Shown in pieces: positions 57,481 through 64,000 of a stretch of DNA of 64,000 nucleotides (its first letter is position 1; the number at the start of each line of letters is the position of its first letter). The translations under genes were made by a program, and so were the position numbers. The notes beneath the pieces are model-generated. The model was not told where the DNA came from. It searched no databases and saw only the letters and a list, made by a program, of their open reading frames with translations. Source of the DNA: Xenopus tropicalis (lineage: Eukaryota > Chordata > Amphibia > Anura > Pipidae); NCBI RefSeq assembly GCF_000004195.4, contig NC_030683.2, forward strand, positions 45,211,358 to 45,275,357. Direction: 5' to 3'.

Positions 57481-57832
57481 AAGACTTTATTTATCTTTGG
57501 GTCTTTAACATGGGATTAATATACTCATACTGCCGTTTTTACAAGATGATCAGCCATGACACCTGAAGATCAACCAGAAGAGGGAAGATGCTAAGGAACT
57601 CGGACGATGATTGATGATGTATCTCATTGGTTGCTGTAGGTTACTGCTACTGGGCAAACTTAGTGCCTTTTATTACATACTGTATGAAGGTAAGACTTTA
57701 TTTATCTTTGGGTCTTTAACATGGGATTAATATACTCATACTGCCGTTTTTACAAGATGATCAGCCATGACACCTGAAGATCAGCCAGAAGAGGGAAGAT
57801 GCTAAGGAACTCGGACGATGATTGATGATGTA
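57411..57832. repeat. 211-bp tandem duplication, one mismatch
   Basis: The units 57411-57621 and 57622-57832 are identical except for A at 57573 against G at 57784. The unit begins TCTCATTGGTTGCTGTAGG and ends GATTGATGATGTA. It joins the tail of a MITE to neighbouring unique-looking sequence, so it is a segmental tandem copy rather than a transposition product. It is either very recent or an assembly artefact. Confidence 0.95.
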
Positions 57833-58925
57833 ACAGATGATGTTACATGTAATACTGCCAATTCTTTATGTGTGTAGTATAACATAGGAGTATTAATTAA
57901 TTAATTATTAATGCTTATTCTTAATGATATTCATAATTGTAGGTGCTTAATGAATTTACAATAAAAAAAACTAAGGGTGGTGGTTAAATCTACCTCTGAG
58001 GATACATATACAGATGTTTATTTATTACTTAATCTATATGTAAATACTCAATTTAGACATGCATGTTGGAACAGAGAAAACAAAACCTGAATAGCAATCA
58101 AATTTCCCTTTAAGAACATGCCAACAGTGTAGGAGTGTCATTAACACAGTATGACCTATCAGCGGTTAAGTGTTCTAAAACATCAGCTGTTGGAGTTCTT
58201 AGCATTCTATTGCAGCAATATAGGAAACAGGATTAGGTCTACTTTTTATTCTGCAGTAATAAAAATCCATTAATGTGGAGAAAAAAAGATGCAAAATACA
58301 GGGGCCAATTTATTAAAAGTCAACAAATTCCCAGTAGTTCACATTTTACCACAGTTATTCACATTTTCTATACTGTTATTTACTTAGACCATTTATGGGC
58401 CCTTCATAGGGTGAGCTTCAACTGGTGCAAAAGGGTTAAAAGGGATTAATTGCCTTCTAAAAACTATAATTTGTTTCTCAAAATACTGTATAGTCAGTTC
58501 ATCTGATTAAAAAGAGGGGTCAGCATTTGCTGGAGCTTTGTTGAAAAATGATTGCTGTTGAAAGCTTTAGAAAACATTTCAGGTCAAGTAACCAGCTATT
58601 GATTTGTGCTCCAGACAACAAGGTATGGAATGGGATTGCTTTCAAAGTATCTCTCAGAAATGACATTCCCAAAGTCTTTTAGCTAGAAGAGTTCTAGTCT
58701 ACACCAAATAAAACTGACGCAAGCCTTCTAATACAGAGATATTTTAAAAAATGATTCAGGAGAGTGAGAATGTTGCTATGGAGGCTGTTTATATGGGTGT
58801 TCAATATGTTCTGGGTTCAAGAACTAACATTTATTTGACCTCTCCTAGCTTTCAGCAGGGATGTTGACCAATAGAAATCTTATTTTCACAGTCTTTCTAC
58901 TATAATTCAAGGAGTATTCAGAACA
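57833..58925. other. Non-coding; 58.4-58.7 kb looks constrained
   Basis: No gene. The stretch 58430-58690 (GGGATTAATTGCCTTC, AGCATTTGCTGGAGC, GCTATTGATTTGTGC) is repeat-free and enhancer-like in texture. Low confidence. Confidence 0.35.
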
Positions 58926-58933
58926 GTGTAGGG

Positions 58934-59350
58934 CAGTGATCCCCTAACACTGCCTCACAAGCAACACGTTGCTCGCCAACCCCTTGGATGTTGCTCCCAG
59001 TGACCTCAAAGCAGGTGCTCATTTTGAATATCTGACTTGAAGGCATAAAACCACGTGTACTGCCAAACATAGCCTCCTGTAGTCAGCCAGTCTACATTGG
59101 GCTACCAAATAACCAATCATAGCCATTTTGGGTTCACCACCGTGTGTATCTGAAAGGTATCTCTCATGTGTTTTTAATGTTGGTTAAACATTAAAGCTTT
59201 TATGATTTTAATGCTGGAACTGGAGGACCACATTTTTGTTCTTTTGATATTTGGGAACCCCCTAGGAAATTTTTCATGCTTGTGTTGATCTCTAAATTTT
59301 TTTTTTATATTTAAATGTTGCTCAAGTGCAAACAAGGTTGAGGACCTCTG
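58934..59350. mobile_element. hAT-like MITE with 8-bp target duplication
   Basis: It starts CAGTGATCCCCTAACACTGC and ends TTGAGGACCTCTG. The flanking octamers are GTGTAGGG (58926-58933) and GTTTAGGG (59351-59358), an 8-bp target duplication with one change, the hallmark of hAT transposases. The interior includes GGATGTTGCTCCCAGTGACC. A diverged copy lies inverted at 18157-18451. Confidence 0.85.
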
Positions 59351-59840
59351 GTTTAGGGCCTCCCAAAGGCCCACCACGTAGGATACTATTTGTACATGGG
59401 GCAAACATGTTTTGCTCCTTATGTGTACAAACAAGGAAAGCAGCCACAAGACTCTGAACTTGATTTAGATCCATATATTCTATTATATCAACTCATATCA
59501 CCACCATGCAGATCCTTCGAAAAAACTCTTATTCATCTGATGTCATGTTGATGTAATGCTGAAACAGTAAAAGCAAACAGAACTACAATTATTATGTAGA
59601 TCAGTTGCAGGACAGTAGGCAGTTTCTATTTCTATAAGTTGATTATCACATTAGAAGACATGTTAGAAGCATTCAACGATCAGGGTTTACCACCTACCTA
59701 TACCTGGCTAATATTCATTCATTCATTTTAACCTATTCTTGTAGGTAAAGCCCCAGAACTAAATGATGATAGGAAACTATACCTTATGTTCAAGGAGGCT
59801 TATTTATTCATACTTGACTATATTTATGTGAAAGCTGCCA
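59351..59840. other. Non-coding spacer
   Basis: Nothing recognised. Confidence 0.5.
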
Positions 59841-60521
59841 TGTTAATATTGTAAACTAGCGGGATCCAGGACAGACACTTTCTTGGCTTTAAGGCAGTTT
59901 ATTTACACAGTGGTGCCCATTTCAGCATACAAAACAAATCATAAAAATAAATCCTGCCCTCTGGGCGCTACCTTCACACATTAGATTGGTTCCCTTACTA
60001 ACCTGGGCCCCTTGTGGACTACCAGTGGGAAAACATAAATGTTGGGGTCACCCCTGTACTCACAACACTGGGGGATTAGCTCAGCCTCCTGGCTTTCCTT
60101 TCAGCTCCTTAGATCCTCAGCTCCTTAAGTCTGGGCTCCCTCTGCTTCTGGCAGTGGCAGGCAGCCCCCCAGCCCCTCTGGGAGTCCTAACACAGAGAGG
60201 TATCCTTCCTGCTCTGTGCCCTGCTCTGAGAGACTGTCTCACACCTTTCTATACCATTAAATACCTTTTCCACAGGACAGCCTTCCTGTGGAAAGTAAGC
60301 TCCAATAGGTGAGCTGGACTACTGGAATGGATCGCCTGATCCGCTTGTTCCTTCCAGAACCCTATAGCTTTCAGGGCCAGACAGCACAACCTTTTAAACA
60401 GAGCAAACCTTCTCGGTTTATCATCCTCTCCCTTAGAGATTACATCTCCCACTATGGAGAACTTGAAGGGAAAACTCACCTTTTCTCTCATTTGTTGGGT
60501 CACTCTACCACAATATCAACA
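59841..60521 (-). mobile_element. Probable solo LTR, minus orientation
   Basis: The ends TGTTAATATTG and CAATATCAACA are inverted with one mismatch and give TG...CA termini. Read on the minus strand there is a TTTAAAAGG box (about 60390) and later AATAAACTG (about 59900), in promoter-then-poly(A) order. No matching direct repeat flanks it, so the boundaries or the duplication have decayed. The ORFs of 84-108 codons over it are not credible genes. Confidence 0.45.
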
Positions 60522-60735
60522 ATAGAATCTAAAAGAGTAGTGGCCCCTACTTTTGACCAAATGCTCATGATAAGTAGCAAAATTCTTGTTTAGAGATAGC
60601 ATGGAATTACTTGCTAATACTGAATTTCAGACAAACGAGAATCCTTGTTTTACACATCTTTTAAAATAAATTCATATCTAGCAAGGTTAATGCACATTTA
60701 ACCTGAATGAGGGGCAGTAAGAAGTGCATTTTATT

Positions 60736-60850
60736 TTAAAGGAACAGTTCAGTATAAAAATGAAACTGGGCAAAATAGACAGGCTGCACAAAATAAAAAA
60801 AAAAATTCTTTGTGATAAGTTCAGTATACAAAAGACAGCAACAACACCCG
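60736..60850. mobile_element. MITE fragment (TTAAAGGAACAGTTCAGT)
   Basis: It starts TTAAAGGAACAGTTCAGTAT and runs through GGCAAAATAGACAGGCTG, a frog TTAA-type family distinct from family B. The right end is not found. Confidence 0.5.
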
Positions 60851-63800
60851 AGGAAAACATGAATTATATGTGTGCATCTGCTACTTTAGAAGAAAGTGCT
60901 ACTGACACAAGATCTATAGACTTCTGCTGAAATATAACCAAGTTATAAGCCGCTGACTTCCAGTATGGAAACACACTGATATAATTCAATAGATCCGGAT
61001 TAAAGTACATATGACATCCAATGATATATAATGATTGTGGGTATTGATAGCCTGTGACAAAGATGTGTTTCTATAGCGATGACGCACTTTGCATTTCTTT
61101 TTTTTTCTTTAGCACTTGTAGCTCCTGGACACCATCAGGTGTTTCCATGACAACACTCATTTGAAGTAAATAATTTCTAAGGTTTATTTTGATAAGTACC
61201 TTGTAGTCTTAACAGGACAGACGTGCATATTTTGCATATAATCCTTTAATACTCAAGCAAGGTGGCATAATGCATTAATCCCCTGCAATTTTGTATAGAA
61301 ACAAATGGGTTAATTCTACTTCTCGCTCATTGGTTTTTAAGTGTGTGTCATGCACATTTTGTAAACTGTGTGTTTATTTAGAAGTGGATATACTTAGATT
61401 CGGGAGGAGAAACACAAGTCATTTTAGGCATTCAGCAACAGTTGTAGCAGTCCTAATATATCCAAGCCAAAGCCCATGCAGCCATCATATTTATTTGGGA
61501 GTAGTAGACTTCTACTTGTACTATCCTTATAATGGGATGTTGAAAATGAAAACTATAGTGCTTTGAGAAGTGTTTTGAAAGACAAGGGTGAAGGACAAGC
61601 ATGCAGTCAGAAATTGTGGGGGCCTGTGTGCCTGCCTGTCCATATGTTCAATTTACCCAAAGAAGCCCCTAGCCCCTGTCTATTCAAATGCTACCCCTTT
61701 CACCCAATGTCTTTTGCACTGTCCAAATCCCCAATTTCTACTTGGTCCTTGACAGGAGCCCTATCTGCCCCTCTATACTTAAAATTAAGTTGAATGTCAG
61801 TTAATGATTTTAGTGTACGAGCATGTTATACCAGTTTTCCTTATTTTTAATTTTCTATATTTTGCAATAAATTTTAAGTTAATTTGGTCAGACGTGTCCT
61901 TTCTTGGGTATGTAGTATCTGTACCATACTTTTTTTAATATAGTTTTTTGAGTATTATTATTTCTTACCAATCACTGGTCTCTGTTTAAATAATTGCTCC
62001 AATTCTATCAATAAAGCAATGAGCCTAATGATATTCATATCCGACTTGTCTCCAAAGAGATGTCTCACATTCAGATCTAAGGGCACTAAATTCCAAAAAT
62101 TAAAATGCAGACTAAGTTATTTCATGTGGTCCAATAAAAATCACTGTGTTTTGTGACACATATAAGATATCATCCTTATTGATGGAGCTGGGTTCTTACA
62201 TAAATGTCAGCAAATAATTGGCTCCAAACAAGTCATATACCCTCTCTATTCTATATGTGTAAGAAGATCTAGCTGAAATAAGAAATATTCTAATATTATA
62301 TAAACAGCTGTCAAAAGTCCATCAGTAAAGCTCGTAGGGGAGCTTAAAGGCACTGGTGGGTGGAAGGTATAGATCTTATTGGTGGTTTCCTATAATACTT
62401 TGAAGACCATGTGCACAAAAATGTTCTTTGGTGTGTACACCAAACATGGACCCAGCACAGTGGGTAGGGATTGCTGGTAAAAGCACATTCTTTTTTTTTA
62501 AGTGTATAATGAAATTACAAAAAGAAAAAAAATGACACTATATTAATTGATACTTTAATTGATGAGTGTTACATACCAACATTTTCCCCATTAGACACGA
62601 TTTCCTATAAGAACAGAAATAATCTGTAAGGCTACTCTGCTTTGCTTTGAAGAACTGCTTCCCAAAAAATTGGCAGTTAGAATTGAATATTTATAGCTTT
62701 TTCCAAGTTCATACTTGCTAAAAACACCAAAGCACATTTATTGTATTTATTGTATTTAAGTGCACTTTTGTGAGTGTCAACATGCATTTCTGTTTCAAAT
62801 TATATTTTTAAAGTGCATTAAACACATAAAATAGATCACATGTATACAAAAAGAAAAACCAGTGAAATATGACTGCATGAAACTACAAATGTTTGTAGGG
62901 ATTGATAGGGTCACACATTGACCTAGTTCCATGTGGTGCCGGTACATCTGTATGACAACCATATATAATGTAATGTTAATAGAAAGTGACTGGATATGGC
63001 ACTGCTCTGAGCTACAGTATGTATACACTTGATAGCAGCCTGCAGAGAAGGTCTCTTCTCCATCTGTCAACTACAGTACATCTTCTTTCTCGCACCCTAA
63101 GTACCGCTGATGCTTCATTGTTTGAATAATCACAAGCATATGCTGTTTGTTCTGCAACACATTGGTAAAATGCACATTCAGCAACAACTTTAGCTCAATT
63201 TTAGAAAAAAAGTGCAGCAGCCATATTTATGCTCAGGTCATTGGATGGCCCTGCAATGACATTGGCACACGGGCCTTCCAATAGAAGTCCTATAAACTAA
63301 AACTGGAACCGCTGTATCCTAACCATTTGAACTGTGTAATCATGTGAAAATGCTTCCTTCTGCAAACTAAACTTTTCAAATTGGCATATACATATTAGTA
63401 AATATTGCCTTTTTACCTTGTGCCACCATTTCTGGTGTTCTGTGTGTCACTCACTGATCAACTGACAGGTAAAACGAATTGTACAGAAGTGTGGAAGTAA
63501 AAGATACAGTTCTGTCCATTCATTGGCTGATGAAGCTTTGCATATATGTGTGCCCTGGCAGGACTCTATGCACATATTGCAAGACACATAATAGTTCTTT
63601 TAAAATGTGCCCAAACTGTACAAAGATGGTGGACCACTGTTTCTACCAGTACAGTCAGCCAGCTTTGCCATTGCACTTAACATTTGCTGAACTGCTGACA
63701 ATGCCCCAGCATCCTCCCTTGCCCCCTTAGTAAATAAGCTCTGTTTCTCCCACTGGATTTGTTTGTTTGTGGCTGATATTGCCTCACATCCAGTCAGCCA

Positions 63801-64000
63801 CAAATCTAGTGTGAGAATAGAGGACATGAATGCTGACTCGCTTAGCTCTCTAAAACAGTGGGCTGAATGTTCTGTACACAGTGCTGAAGGCCTGGGATTG
63901 TAAAGGAGAACACAAAAAACATTGGGAGAAATTGTCCCAGGGAAATGAGGAGAGACTGGCATGTTGGGTGAGAGGAGGAGAGATTAAAGGAGGAGAGATT
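60851..64000. other. Non-coding right flank, no gene seen
   Basis: ORFs of 68-120 codons occur on both strands with no domain, coding texture or splice signals. No repeat family was recognised with confidence. The window ends in a purine-rich GGAGGAGAGATT tandem (63972-64000). Confidence 0.5.

Noticed and set aside
63600..63962. 120-codon minus-strand ORF at the window edge
   Set aside because: No domain and overlaps another ORF on the opposite strand; nothing distinguishes it from chance.
1..64000. tRNA, rRNA, snRNA or a viral or bacterial gene cluster
   Set aside because: I found no A/B box pair with cloverleaf, no rRNA text and no operon-like gene packing.

Overview
This is vertebrate, almost certainly amphibian, genomic DNA. 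The best fit is a Xenopus frog. It is AT-rich and intron-like or intergenic, and it is full of interspersed repeats I recognise from memory as frog families: TTAA-flanked palindromic elements, a MITE with CAGGTATGGGACC-like ends, CR1/L2-like LINE tails and Penelope-like remnants. I see no bacterial gene structure, operon, CRISPR array or viral genome. Species-level assignment (X. laevis or X. tropicalis) is not possible by eye.

One protein-coding gene can be supported in full: fam241b (the orthologue of human C10orf35/FAM241B) on the + strand. Two coding exons (20176-20268 and 20830-21090) encode a 117-residue protein with a C-terminal membrane segment. An ETS-motif promoter region with a likely non-coding first exon lies near 18.85-19.02 kb, and a poly(A) signal lies at 21853. 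In mammals this gene sits between NEUROG3 and COL13A1, so the gene-free flanks may hold regulatory DNA of those neighbours; that is inference. A second, weaker candidate is an exon-like ORF at 28572-28740 with a good splice acceptor, a stop codon and an AATAAA 44 bases further on. I could not identify its product.

The rest is a layered record of transposition. Left flank (1-18.8 kb): MITEs, a dead Tc1-like transposon with another MITE inserted in one end, a MITE-in-MITE nest, a fold-back element at 11.25-11.45 kb and simple repeats. Centre (18.8-29 kb): fam241b with two MITEs in its 5' intron, then a MITE fragment just past its poly(A) signal. Next (29-39 kb): a 5'-truncated CR1/L2-like LINE with an uninterrupted reverse-transcriptase ORF that split an older SINE-like repeat, a 328-bp almost perfect palindrome, and a 34-bp minisatellite with a 102-bp higher-order unit. 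Right flank (39-64 kb): an L1/Tx1-like 3' end inside a MITE with a 15-bp target duplication, a 998-bp solo LTR with a 4-bp target duplication, Penelope-like reverse transcriptase/GIY-YIG remains, a 211-bp near-identical tandem duplication, a hAT-like MITE with an 8-bp target duplication and a second probable LTR.

Three one-mismatch CTCF-like motifs occur. The two left of or at the fam241b promoter point right and the one at 34.6 kb points left. I found no convincing tRNA, rRNA or snRNA gene.
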